The notes below the pieces were generated by a model, which was not told the origin of the DNA, did not search any database, and saw only the letters and a program-made list of their open reading frames with translations. The position numbers and the translations under genes were made by a program. Positions 26,624-35,578 of a stretch of DNA of 39,777 nt are shown here, one piece after another. The stretch is from Gemmatimonadaceae bacterium. Its GTDB lineage: Bacteria > Gemmatimonadota > Gemmatimonadetes > Gemmatimonadales > Gemmatimonadaceae. The stretch covers positions 15,109 through 54,885 of the forward strand of contig JALHNZ010000018.1 of assembly GCA_022843265.1 (NCBI GenBank), in the 5' to 3' direction. How positions within the stretch are numbered: the first letter of the stretch is position 1; every line of letters starts with the position of its first letter.

Positions 26624-29569
26624 TCAGAAACCCAGGGAGAGCGTCAAAAGGAAGCTGCGAGCCGATGAGTCGGTCGAGTAGTTGAAGCCGCCTACCGCAG
26701 CAGAGCCTTGGCCAATGGCGCCTGACAGATCGACTTCCGGATCAAAGCTCGAGGCAGACCATGCCCAAGGGTTTGTTATGGCAAACGCGATGCGCGCGGA
26801 TGACGCGCCGCGCGGGACGAGTGATTCAGGCAGGCGATAGTCGGCCGATAAGGTGCGCATCTTGACGTAGTCGGTCTTCTCTACGAACCGGTCGAAGACA
26901 TCAAGCCAGATTGCCGAACGCTGATTCGCGGTGACGACGACTTCGGGCAGCGCGTCTTGCGGCAGTCCGTAGAGGAAACGGAAGTGGCGATCAAAAGAAT
27001 GGGAGGACGCACCGAACTGGTAGTCGGCATTGGCGCCCAGTGTGAGTCGGCTCCCGAGCTGCAGCTGTGCCGACATCGTTCCGAACTTGTCCGGATGCGG
27101 CTTCCCGAGATACTGCAGGAACTCCGTCTGCACACGCTTGCCTTGCTCATCGAACGTTGTGCGCGCACCGCGCAGATATCCTACCGGTTGGCCCGCTTCG
27201 ACCACCGCCTGAATGGTACGCTCGCTCAACCCACCGAGATTGAAGACCGGCGTACCGCCGGTGTTCACCATGCGGTTACGCAACGTGTTGTAAGAGGCAG
27301 AGAGCGTCAACCGCGCGCCGGACATGGCGATCGGTACAACGGACGCCCGCACTTCGCTTCCCTCATTCGAAATTTCGCCAACGTTGCGAAGCTGCGCCGG
27401 TGCGCCGGTCGAGGGCGGCGACGGGGCATTGAGCAGCGCATCGCTCGTCAGTGAGTTGTAGATCGTTGCACTGATGGTTGCACGTTCACCAGCGAAGCTC
27501 AGATCAAAACCGCCCTCGAATGTCCGTGTGCGCTCGGGGCGGAGTTCGTTGTTGCCGGGCTGACCAAAGGTTGCCGCGAGCGCGCCGCCGAGGGAGTTGA
27601 ACGCAATCGTCTCGTCGTTTGCAAAGGGGCGCGGGAAGTTACCAGCGACACCGTAGTTTCCGCGCAGGCGAAGCTGCGACACCCAGGCCGTCGGAATCGA
27701 TTTGCGGAACCAGGACTCGCTCGACAGGTCGTAGGCCAGTCCAAGCTTGGGATAGTACTGCGCGCCGACCGTTGTGCCGAAGGCGGTGTTCTGGTCAGCT
27801 CGGACACCCACTTCGACGAAATACCGGTCGAAGAAGCCAATGTTGGTCTGTCCGTACAGCCCGTAGTTTGCGACGCGCAAGGTTGCATCGGCGCCCGCAG
27901 TGACGCCCGCACCAGTAATCGTCTCGGCGCCATCGCGCACATTCGTCGCGGTGTAGGCAACCTGCTCATCATCATTGCGAAATAACTGTCCGCCCAGCAC
28001 CGAGATAAACGACATCGGTCCCAGGCTCGCCGTGTGCTGTGCGTTGAGCTCGGCCGTCAGCCCGGCGTAGGTGCGCTGAAAGTTCTGAATGGTGCCACGA
28101 TCCGACGTTCCTGCGGGAAAGCTTCGGACGTGGATCAGGTATTCGTTGGTTGTGATCGAGCGTTCGGTGGAAAGACGCTGATCGAGCCCGACGTTGGCTT
28201 TGAAAAGCAGTGCATCCGAAGCCTGAAACGACACGCCATGTGACGTGGTAAAGCGTCGAACACGGACACTGTTGTCCTGCAGCGCCTCGGCCCGTGCAAC
28301 GAAAGCCTGCAGTGCGTTCCACGCCGAGTCGCCGAGCAGGCCCAGATCCGGATTGAAACCAAACGCATTCGAGCGGCCGCCCTCCACGAACCAGAGCGAG
28401 TTGTAGCCACCCGAGTTACCGTTTCGGAATCGCGGATAGAAATCCTGATTGTAGCTCAACGAGCCTGTATAGCGTCCGCGTGTGCCCATTTCGGCACCCA
28501 CACCCGTGCGGAACGCCAGCGCCGAGTTTTCTCCTTCAACGCGATGACTTTCTGAACCGCGCGCGCTGCCCGACACACTGAACGAAAATCCGCCGCTTCC
28601 GCCTTCCATACTCCCGCTGTACTGCTGCGTTGTCCCGTTGCGGTAGAGCAGGTCCTTGGTGCGTTCAAAATGGTGCCACTGCGTCTGCGGTGTTTCCGTG
28701 CCCACCTGCGCCGACATCGAAAAGCGAGTGGGTCCGGCCGACCCTTTGCGCGTGAAGATCTGAATCACGCCATTCGCTGCGTCGGAACCGTAGAGCGTTG
28801 TGGCCGCACCGCCTGGCACGTACTCAATACGTTCGATATTGTCGAGCGGCAAGTCGGCTATCGCACTCGTCGCATTGCCCTGATGCGAGTTACCACCAAG
28901 GTTCATGCTCAGCGTCGCGGGTGTGTTCAGATTGTCAACGCGTACCCCGTCCACATAGATCACCGGCGTTGAGTTCGTGCTGACCGAGTTGATGCCGCGC
29001 GTACGAATCAATGATCCCGTCCCGGCCTGTCCGGACATCATACGGATCTGAGCGCTGGGAAGCTTTGCCTGCAGCAGTTGATCAAGACGGGTGACGGGCG
29101 CGCCTTCAATTTGTTCACGTGTGATCACGTCAATCGTCGTGGAGAGGCGACGCTGTTCGATCTCACCACCTTGTCCGGTGACGATGACGTTTTCCAGCGA
29201 CAGTGCGCTGCGCGACAGGGTGACGGCCACGCTGTTTGGCCCCGCGGACAACGTCTGCTGGATCTGTCGTGGAGCGAAGCCGATGCGGCGGATATCGAGT
29301 GTGGTACTTCCTACTGGAAGCCCGGTGAGGACGAACTGTCCTCGGTCATCGCTTTGCGCCACACGCGTGCTGCCAGCAATACGGACCTGCGCGCTGGCGA
29401 CTGGGGCGCCGGACTCGTCGCGCACTTGACCGTTAAGCGTGGCTGGACCCTGCGCTTGCAACGCAGTCGCGCCGAACGTCGCAGACAGTATCATACACGC
29501 TACGAGTGGGGCCGCCCGTAAACGCGCGACGAGACGGCGCAAGGCGAACAGTTCTCTGATAGCAGTCAC
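26624..29569 (-). CDS. SusC/RagA-family TonB-dependent receptor
   Basis: Outer-membrane active transporter, about 981 residues from GTG 29569. After a signal peptide (LVACMILSATFGATALQAQ) comes a carboxypeptidase-regulatory-like domain (LNGQVRDESGAPVASAQVRI, GQFVLTGLPVGSTTLDIRRI). The plug domain follows (STTIDVITREQIEGAPVT, RTRGINSVSTNSTPVIYVDG). The rest is a large beta-barrel ending in the typical aromatic terminus LLTLSLGF. The start is uncertain: the frame is open to TTG 29713, with ATG 29701 also possible, but those parts do not look like a signal. No clear TonB box is seen. The susD gene begins 1 bp after the stop, followed by phoD. Confidence 0.9.
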   Translation of the reverse strand: MTAIRELFALRRLVARLRAAPLVACMILSATFGATALQAQGPATLNGQVRDESGAPVASAQVRIAGSTRVAQSDDRGQFVLTGLPVGSTTLDIRRIGFAPRQIQQTLSAGPNSVAVTLSRSALSLENVIVTGQGGEIEQRRLSTTIDVITREQIEGAPVTRLDQLLQAKLPSAQIRMMSGQAGTGSLIRTRGINSVSTNSTPVIYVDGVRVDNLNTPATLSMNLGGNSHQGNATSAIADLPLDNIERIEYVPGGAATTLYGSDAANGVIQIFTRKGSAGPTRFSMSAQVGTETPQTQWHHFERTKDLLYRNGTTQQYSGSMEGGSGGFSFSVSGSARGSESHRVEGENSALAFRTGVGAEMGTRGRYTGSLSYNQDFYPRFRNGNSGGYNSLWFVEGGRSNAFGFNPDLGLLGDSAWNALQAFVARAEALQDNSVRVRRFTTSHGVSFQASDALLFKANVGLDQRLSTERSITTNEYLIHVRSFPAGTSDRGTIQNFQRTYAGLTAELNAQHTASLGPMSFISVLGGQLFRNDDEQVAYTATNVRDGAETITGAGVTAGADATLRVANYGLYGQTNIGFFDRYFVEVGVRADQNTAFGTTVGAQYYPKLGLAYDLSSESWFRKSIPTAWVSQLRLRGNYGVAGNFPRPFANDETIAFNSLGGALAATFGQPGNNELRPERTRTFEGGFDLSFAGERATISATIYNSLTSDALLNAPSPPSTGAPAQLRNVGEISNEGSEVRASVVPIAMSGARLTLSASYNTLRNRMVNTGGTPVFNLGGLSERTIQAVVEAGQPVGYLRGARTTFDEQGKRVQTEFLQYLGKPHPDKFGTMSAQLQLGSRLTLGANADYQFGASSHSFDRHFRFLYGLPQDALPEVVVTANQRSAIWLDVFDRFVEKTDYVKMRTLSADYRLPESLVPRGASSARIAFAITNPWAWSASSFDPEVDLSGAIGQGSAAVGGFNYSTDSSARSFLLTLSLGF

Positions 29570-29806
29570 TGGAGGAGGGGCTGAGAGGGTGTCAAACACA
29601 TCACACGCATGAACGAACGACCATGTAGTGACGAGACTACCCAATCCCCAACTGCACGCGACGACGTCGCGGTCACAGCATGGCAACGAGCACGTTGCCA
29701 TTGCATGGTGCAATGGCGCGCGACGAAACCGTAACCGCAGATGCCAGTTCCGTTACACCACGGGCACGCGTTGACACTTGCGTGACGCTCGGTCGTCAAT
29801 GTTGTG

Positions 29807-30559
29807 ATGATAGAACTCTCCGCCCTCACGAAGCGGTACGGCAAGTTCACCGCCGTAGATCGCCTCGACCTCGTTGTGCCGGCTGGCGAACTGTTTGGAT
29901 TCCTCGGACCGAACGGCGCTGGCAAGACCACCACCATGCGCATGATCGCGGGCATCTTGCGGCCCAGCGAAGGCACTGTTCGCATTGCCGGCGCCGATCT
30001 TGTGCGCGATCCGCTCGCGGCCAAACGCTCGCTCGGGTTCATTCCCGATCGTCCGTTCATTTACGAGAAACTCACCGGCATTGAATTTCTGCGCTTTGCC
30101 GCCGGGCTCTACGGCGCGCAAGGAAAAGCCGTGGATCACCGCGCCAACGAGTTTCTCGCGCTGTTCGATCTGGAGCCGTGGCGCGACGAGCTCGTGGAGA
30201 GCTACAGCCATGGCATGCGACAGAAACTGATCATTGCCAGTGCGTTCGTTCACGAACCGGCCGTTATCGTGGTGGACGAACCAATGGTTGGTCTTGATCC
30301 CAAGTCGTCGCGGACGCTCAAAGAGCTGTTCCGCCGCTACACCGACGACGGACACACCGTCATGATGTCCACGCACACACTCGAAGTGGCCGAGGGCATG
30401 TGTGATCGCATTGGCATCATGCAGCGCGGCAAACTGGTCGCGTGTGGCACCATGAAGGAACTGCGTCTCGAGAATGATGCGGACGATCTCGAGGATATTT
30501 TCCTCAAGCTCACTGGCGAAAAGATCACGCGCGACGTGGCTGAGGTGTTGCATGCGTGA
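29807..30559 (+). CDS. ABC transporter ATP-binding protein (ABC-2 type exporter)
   Basis: A 250-residue cytoplasmic ATPase. Walker A is GPNGAGKTT, the signature SHGMRQKLIIASAF (a variant of LSGGQ), Walker B VIVVDEPMVGLDP and the switch histidine in MMSTHTLEVAEG. This is the class that drives ABC-2 permeases. Start is GTG 29804 or ATG 29807. The gene ends 8 bp inside the permease gene, so the two are co-translated. A TTGACA (29771-29776) lies upstream, but no matching -10 at normal spacing. The gene diverges from susC. Substrate unknown. Confidence 0.92.
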   Translation: MIELSALTKRYGKFTAVDRLDLVVPAGELFGFLGPNGAGKTTTMRMIAGILRPSEGTVRIAGADLVRDPLAAKRSLGFIPDRPFIYEKLTGIEFLRFAAGLYGAQGKAVDHRANEFLALFDLEPWRDELVESYSHGMRQKLIIASAFVHEPAVIVVDEPMVGLDPKSSRTLKELFRRYTDDGHTVMMSTHTLEVAEGMCDRIGIMQRGKLVACGTMKELRLENDADDLEDIFLKLTGEKITRDVAEVLHA

Positions 30560-32246
30560 GCCGCTGCGTGCGGCGAGCGTCTTACACCTGCTTGGACCCA
30601 AGTGGCGCATCGCGAAGGCTCGCGCCGGGTCGGCGGGCGAAACGCACATGGCACGCGCGCTTGTGCTCGCGCTGCTCGGCAGTGGTTTTTTCTACGCCGC
30701 CTTCGCACTCTCGCGCAAAGTGCTCACGTATTTCATGGGCACGGAGGACATTGGCGCCATTCTCGCCGGCAAGGTGCTGGCGATGATGTTGTTGGCGTTT
30801 TCGTCGATTCTGTTGCTCTCGAACGTGATTGGCGCGCTCTCGAGCAGCTTTCTGGCGCGCGACCTGGATCAAATTGCGTCAGCGCCGGTGAAACGCGCGG
30901 CACTGTACGGCGCGCGGCTCATTGAAACTGGTGTGCACGCCAACTGGATGGTCATGCTGCTGCTGCTACCGCTGCTGAGCGCATACGCTGCGGTGTATCA
31001 GGGTGGCATTCAGTTTCTCGGCTTTGCGCTCGCTGTTTTCGTACCGTACTTCGTGATTCCCACCGCGCTGGGTTCACTGATCACGCTCGTGCTCGCGAAT
31101 GTGTTTCCCGCGCGGCGCACGCGCGACATTCTGTCGGTGGTTACAGTGCTGGCCATCGCCGCCCTGGTGGTGATGTTTCGCATGGCGCGTCCCGAGCAGC
31201 TGGTGCGTCCGGAAGGTTTTGAGAACTTCATGGATTTCGTGGCGGCCATCAACACGCCGAGTTCTCCGTGGCTGCCAAGCGAGTGGGCCAGCGACGCCGT
31301 GATGGGATATTTGCGTGGTGGTCCCATCAGCACAGCCATGTTGCGTCTCTGGGGCGCAGCGCTTGCGCTGGTGAGCGTTGGGCTGGCGGCGCATCAACTG
31401 CTCTGGGCACGCGGTTTCAGCGCGGCGCAGGAGGGTGCGGGCAAGCGGACGAGTGTGGCCGTGCGTCCGCTCATCGACCGCATGTTCGGCTGGCTGCCCG
31501 CCAATCGTCGCGAACTGGTGCTCAAAGAGCTGAAGGTGTTCGCGCGCGACACCACGCAATGGAGTCAGCTCATTCTGCTCTTTGTACTGCTCGTGGTGTA
31601 CGTAGCCAACGTGCGCTACCTGCCGCTGTCGGGCGACGGCATGACCGTGCTGTTACGACAGCTGGTGCCATTCCTGAATCTCGCCGTGGCCGGGTTTGTG
31701 CTGGCTTCCATCGCCGGTCGCTTTGTCTTTCCGTCAATCAGCCTCGAAGGACGCGCGCTGTGGTTGTTGCGCTCGAGTCCGCTCGCCATGCGTGATTTGT
31801 TGTGGGCCAAGTTCTGGGTAGGCGCCGTGCCGCTGTTCTTGTTGGCGATCGTGTTGGTGGTCGCCACCAACCTGCTGCTCGACGTGTCGTTGTTTGTGCA
31901 CGTGGTGAGCACGGCGGCGATCGCCTGCCTGGTGTTTCCACTCACGGCCATGGCGCTCTCATACGGCGCATTCTATCCGCAGTACGATTCCGAAAACGCG
32001 GCGCAGATTCCCACGTCGTTCGGTGGGCTGCTGTTCATGTTGTCGGCGATTGTGCTGATTGCAGCCGTAGCCTACGGGGCAGGACGCCCGGCGTCACGCT
32101 GGGTTGTGGCGGATCATTTTGGCTGGGAGTTCGACAGTTGGCGGTTGCTGTTACCGTTCGCGTTGGTGATCACGACGTGTTGTGCGTTCACCGTGTTGCC
32201 GCTGCGCATGGCGCGGCGCAAGCTTGATGCGTTGGAGCGGGGGTAG
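30552..32246 (+). CDS. ABC-2 type transporter permease
   Basis: A 564-residue membrane protein that partners the overlapping ATPase gene. From ATG 30552 the first 30 residues are cytoplasmic and basic (MREPLRAASVLHLLGPKWRI). About a dozen hydrophobic segments follow in two blocks, with a central cytoplasmic part (VAVRPLIDRMFGWLPANRRE). The stretch LVLKELKVFARDTTQWSQL resembles the cytoplasmic loop of ABC-2 and EcsB-like permeases. The last helix block ends in RMARRKLDALERG. The frame is open to 30474 inside the ATPase gene. It converges with the zinc-ribbon gene. The transported molecule cannot be named. Confidence 0.88.
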   Translation: MREPLRAASVLHLLGPKWRIAKARAGSAGETHMARALVLALLGSGFFYAAFALSRKVLTYFMGTEDIGAILAGKVLAMMLLAFSSILLLSNVIGALSSSFLARDLDQIASAPVKRAALYGARLIETGVHANWMVMLLLLPLLSAYAAVYQGGIQFLGFALAVFVPYFVIPTALGSLITLVLANVFPARRTRDILSVVTVLAIAALVVMFRMARPEQLVRPEGFENFMDFVAAINTPSSPWLPSEWASDAVMGYLRGGPISTAMLRLWGAALALVSVGLAAHQLLWARGFSAAQEGAGKRTSVAVRPLIDRMFGWLPANRRELVLKELKVFARDTTQWSQLILLFVLLVVYVANVRYLPLSGDGMTVLLRQLVPFLNLAVAGFVLASIAGRFVFPSISLEGRALWLLRSSPLAMRDLLWAKFWVGAVPLFLLAIVLVVATNLLLDVSLFVHVVSTAAIACLVFPLTAMALSYGAFYPQYDSENAAQIPTSFGGLLFMLSAIVLIAAVAYGAGRPASRWVVADHFGWEFDSWRLLLPFALVITTCCAFTVLPLRMARRKLDALERG

Positions 32247-32290
32247 AGGCGGGGCGGAGTTTCGTGTGCGGAGTCGCGGAGGGCTTCGCA

Positions 32291-32307
32291 GTCTCTGCGT
32301 CTCTGCG
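32291..32307. repeat. Tandem TCTCTGCG repeat between convergent genes
   Basis: TCTCTGCG occurs twice in tandem (32292-32299 and 32300-32307) in the spacer after the ABC-2 permease. I recall tracts of this kind in intergenic regions of several environmental phyla, but that cannot be checked here. Confidence 0.4.
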
Positions 32308-32311
32308 TTCC

Positions 32312-32340
32312 ATGCAGTTCAGAGAGCGCCGAAACTGCAT
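32312..32340. terminator. Possible bidirectional terminator hairpin
   Basis: ATGCAGTT (32312-32319) and AACTGCAT (32333-32340) form a perfect 8-bp stem with a 13-nt loop, between the stop codons of two convergent genes. A second, smaller hairpin, CACGG-AGTCG-CCGTG, lies at 32345-32359. There is no long T tract, so the strength is uncertain. Confidence 0.4.
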
Positions 32341-32359
32341 TCATCACGGAGTCGCCGTG

Positions 32360-32911
32360 CTACGCCGCCGCGAGCGCCCCGCCACAACTATCACAGAAAC
32401 GCGCGCCCGGCAGCTTCACCGTGGCACCACACGAACCGCACGCGCCCGGCAAATAGCTACCGCACCCTGAGCAGTACACAGAATCACTCTCGGGGCGCGG
32501 ACCGCAGGTCCCACACTTGGGCCGGCGCGCCTGCACCGCACGCACTGCGGCTTCCACCGGATCCTCGTTCGCCGCGGCGCCTTCCTGCGCGGCCGAACGC
32601 ACGTAGCTCGCATCATCCTGCTCGCGCAGTTCAAGCAGCGCGAGTTTGGTGTACTTCACCTTGAGCTCGTCGTAGTCCTTGTCCGACAGCTTGCCCGTCG
32701 CGCGATCAAACTCGATCTCTCGCAGCGCGGCCACGGCCATTCCATCTTCCTTCACCACGTTCGCTTGTTGCGCCACGCCCTTCGCCGCAGAGCGGGATAC
32801 GGCCGCCTGCGTTTCCTCCGCCGTATTGAGCAGCGGCAGCAGCACGTACGACAGCGCACCGAGTGCGAGCAGCGTACCGAGGATGAGCGGGAGCGAGGCA
32901 CTTTCAAACAT
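32360..32911 (-). CDS. CcmI-like protein fused to double zinc ribbon
   Basis: A 183-residue membrane-anchored protein. One helix lies at about 8-28, and the cytoplasmic part REIEFDRATGKLSDKDYDEL at about 64-83 matches the conserved coil after the CcmI/CycH membrane anchor. The C-terminus is two zinc ribbons: C133/C136 with C147/C150, and C158/C161 with C173/C176. The usual periplasmic TPR domain of CcmI, which holds apocytochrome, is absent. It is the last gene of the ccmE-ccmF-ccmH operon, 10 bp after ccmH, so a role in cytochrome c maturation is likely. The zinc-ribbon function is unknown: metal binding or protein contact are both possible. Confidence 0.8.
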   Translation of the reverse strand: MFESASLPLILGTLLALGALSYVLLPLLNTAEETQAAVSRSAAKGVAQQANVVKEDGMAVAALREIEFDRATGKLSDKDYDELKVKYTKLALLELREQDDASYVRSAAQEGAAANEDPVEAAVRAVQARRPKCGTCGPRPESDSVYCSGCGSYLPGACGSCGATVKLPGARFCDSCGGALAAA

Positions 32912-32921
32912 GTGTCACGAG

Positions 32922-33524
32922 TCAGCGTGAGTCGTCGCGGAGCGCCGCATTCAGGCGCTCCATTTCTTCGTCGGTGGCCTGCACGCCAATCGAGCGCACG
33001 CCGCTTGTGGTCGCCAGCGCGGCAGCGGCAACGGCATTGTTCCGCCATGTGCGCAGCAGGTAGGCTATCGCCAAACCGCCGGTGCCAATGGCAACGAACG
33101 GGAAAAACCAGCCGACCAGATTGAATCCTTCCTTGCGCGGCAACGCAAGAATCCGCTGACCGTACACATCCATTAACTGCGAGACAATCTCGTCGCCGGT
33201 ATACCCGCCTTCGACCATGCGCACCACATCGCGGTGGATAGCCGGCGAGTTGGTGCACAACACGTCGGTCGTACGACAGGTGTACACGTCAAGCGTACAC
33301 GGGCACGGGCACGCGAGCGTGCGTTCAAGCGCCTGAATGGCGTCGTCGTCGAGCTGTGCCGTGGCGTTGGGCTTGGGTGCGGGTCGAACAGGGATGTAAA
33401 AGTCCCCGTTCATATTCACCGTGCTGCTGTTTTGCGCACGCAGCAGCGCTGGCGCCGCGAGAACAACCGGCGCGAGCACTGCGGTGCGCACGAAAAACGC
33501 ACGGCGCGTCATACCGCTGCTCAC
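32922..33524 (-). CDS. ccmH: CcmH-type cytochrome c maturation protein, altered cysteine motif
   Basis: A 200-residue protein of the CcmH/CycL family, which holds or reduces apocytochrome thiols for heme attachment. It has a twin-arginine-like signal (MTRRAFFVRTAVLAPVVLAA). The family's core follows, but in place of LRCxxC the sequence is LACPCPCTLDVYTC, with C72, C74, C76, C83 and a further C90. After it come VVRMVEGGYTGDEIVSQLMD and VYGQRILALP, which match CcmH well. A C-terminal membrane helix is at about 136-158. GTG 33524 overlaps the ccmF stop (GTGA). M5 (33512) is an alternative start. The extra cysteines may change its redox partner. Confidence 0.88.
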   Translation of the reverse strand: MSSGMTRRAFFVRTAVLAPVVLAAPALLRAQNSSTVNMNGDFYIPVRPAPKPNATAQLDDDAIQALERTLACPCPCTLDVYTCRTTDVLCTNSPAIHRDVVRMVEGGYTGDEIVSQLMDVYGQRILALPRKEGFNLVGWFFPFVAIGTGGLAIAYLLRTWRNNAVAAAALATTSGVRSIGVQATDEEMERLNAALRDDSR

Positions 33525-35554
33525 ACGCCCGCCCCAACCAATGCGCCATCGTGCTGCGGCGAAAGCTCCGCCACGTATCCACGCTCACGACGTTCAGCCT
33601 GCGGCCACATCACGATCACGCCACCAAAGGCCATGATGAATCCGCCAATCCACACCCAGATCACCAGCGGATTGAAGTTGAACGTGAGCACCGCCGTGTC
33701 CGCATCACGCAGGCCCGAGAAGAACACGTACACATCCTGACGCGCCATTTCCATGATCGCGACTTCGGTGGACGGCTCGAACGTCTCGGCCTTGTTGCTG
33801 TCAAAATGCTGGCGCTTTTCGGCCAGCATACGGCCCATCGGCTTGCCATTGTATGTGGCCACGAGACTAATGGCCGTCACGCGACGGTTCAAGGTCTCGA
33901 AGGAGTTCATGCCCTCGCTCGTGAACGTCCACGTGTCGCCCCACGGATCGGTGGCCGTAAACGTGTCGCCCGTTTTCAGGTCGACTTCGGCGTAGTCCTT
34001 CTTGAAGTACGAACCGGCGAACGCCGCAAACATCACCACCACGCCAAAGTGCACCACGTAGCCGCCGTAACGACGACGATTGCGCACAACGAGACGCACG
34101 CCGGCCGTGGCCAGATTCTCCTGGTACATACGACGTCGCGCACCGATGCCCTTCACGAACTCCATCGTGATGGTAGTGGCCACAAACGCCGCCAGCCCGT
34201 AAAACACAAGCGCGTAGAAGTGGCGCATGCCGAGGGCCAACAGAACGACCACGGCCAATACACCAACTATGGACGGCGCCAGGAACTGCCGCTTGAGATT
34301 TGCGCTCGACGCACGTCGCCATGCGATCAGCGGGCCAATGCCGGTGAGCGCGAGCAGCAACAAGCCGAGCGGCGTGTTCACCGAGTTAAAGAACGGCGGA
34401 CCGACCGTGATCTTCTCGCCCTGCACCCATTCCGACAAAATCGGGAAGAGCGTGCCCCACAACGTGGTGAACGCAATACCAACCAGCACGAGATTGTTGT
34501 ACAGGAACGCCGCCTCTCGGCTCACCATGCTTTCCAACTCGGCCTTGGCTTCCATGTCCTTGAGTCGCGTGGACACGAGCACCGCAGTGAGAATGGTGGA
34601 GATTATCAGGAACCAGAGGAACCACGGGCCCACGTTTGACCGTGCAAACGCGTGCACACTTTCGATCACTCCGCTGCGCGTGATGAACGTGCCAAGGATC
34701 GAGAGAAGGAAGGTGAGCACAACGAGCGTCACGTTCCACTTCTTAAGCATGCCGCGCTTTTCCTGAATCATGATCGAGTGCAGGAATGCGGTACCGCTCA
34801 ACCACGGCAGCAGCGACGAGTTCTCCACGGCGTCCCAGGCCCAATAGCCGGACCAGCCGAGTTCCACGTACGCCCACCACATACCCAGCACGATGCCGAT
34901 CGTGAGGAAGAACCACGACAGCAGCGACCAGCGACGCACGGCGGCCAACCATTCGCCATCCAGCTGACGCGTAATCAGCGCACCGATCGCGAACGCAAAT
35001 GGCACCGCCGTGGCGACATACCCGAAGTAGAGCATAGGCGGATGAATCGCCATGCCGGGATTCTGCAGCTGCGGATTCATGCCGCGACCGTCGGCGGGCA
35101 CCCAATCGAGTCGTTCGAATGGGTTGGCACCAAATGCGGTGGTGAGCAAGAAGAAAAGCGTCACCAGGCCCATCGTGCCCGTCACCCACGGCATCATCGC
35201 GCGCAATCGATGGCGATTGAAGAACACCGCGAGCGCGCCGTAGCCGGCCAAGATGAGCGTCCAGAACAGCATCGAGCCCGCCTGCCCGGCCCAAAAGCTC
35301 GAGAACAGATAAACGGACGGCAGATTGCGACTGCTGTACGACGACACAAACTTCAAGGAGAAGTCGTGTGTGAAAATGGCGTACCACAGACCGATTGAGG
35401 CCACTGTGGTAAACGCGAACGTAGCGTACATGGCCCGTTCGCCACTGAAGACCAGGTCAGAGCGGCGCTGATATCCGCCGGCCCAGGAGACCGTGGTCGT
35501 CCAGGCAGCCATAAGAATGGCCACCCAGAGCGACAACTCGCCTACGAGAATCAC
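33521..35554 (-). CDS. ccmF: Heme lyase subunit CcmF
   Basis: A 677-residue integral membrane protein that attaches heme to apocytochrome c. The WWD domain is GMWWAYVELGWSGYWAWD at about 224-241, followed by AVENSSLLPW. A likely heme-ligand histidine is H171 (MAIHPPMLYFGY). About 14-15 helices are visible, with a large periplasmic loop before the last helix. The start is MILVGELSLWVAILMAAW. The ccmH gene overlaps its stop by 4 bp, and ccmE is 24 bp upstream. ccmA, ccmB, ccmC and ccmD are not in the window, so heme export to CcmE must be encoded elsewhere. Confidence 0.96.
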   Translation of the reverse strand: MILVGELSLWVAILMAAWTTTVSWAGGYQRRSDLVFSGERAMYATFAFTTVASIGLWYAIFTHDFSLKFVSSYSSRNLPSVYLFSSFWAGQAGSMLFWTLILAGYGALAVFFNRHRLRAMMPWVTGTMGLVTLFFLLTTAFGANPFERLDWVPADGRGMNPQLQNPGMAIHPPMLYFGYVATAVPFAFAIGALITRQLDGEWLAAVRRWSLLSWFFLTIGIVLGMWWAYVELGWSGYWAWDAVENSSLLPWLSGTAFLHSIMIQEKRGMLKKWNVTLVVLTFLLSILGTFITRSGVIESVHAFARSNVGPWFLWFLIISTILTAVLVSTRLKDMEAKAELESMVSREAAFLYNNLVLVGIAFTTLWGTLFPILSEWVQGEKITVGPPFFNSVNTPLGLLLLALTGIGPLIAWRRASSANLKRQFLAPSIVGVLAVVVLLALGMRHFYALVFYGLAAFVATTITMEFVKGIGARRRMYQENLATAGVRLVVRNRRRYGGYVVHFGVVVMFAAFAGSYFKKDYAEVDLKTGDTFTATDPWGDTWTFTSEGMNSFETLNRRVTAISLVATYNGKPMGRMLAEKRQHFDSNKAETFEPSTEVAIMEMARQDVYVFFSGLRDADTAVLTFNFNPLVIWVWIGGFIMAFGGVIVMWPQAERRERGYVAELSPQHDGALVGAGV

Positions 35555-35578
35555 ATCAGGAGGGGTGAGCGCCGGGGC

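Noticed and set aside
29771-29799. TTGACA as promoter of the ABC-2 exporter operon
   Set aside because: No -10-like hexamer lies at 16-18 bp downstream, so only the -35-like box can be seen.
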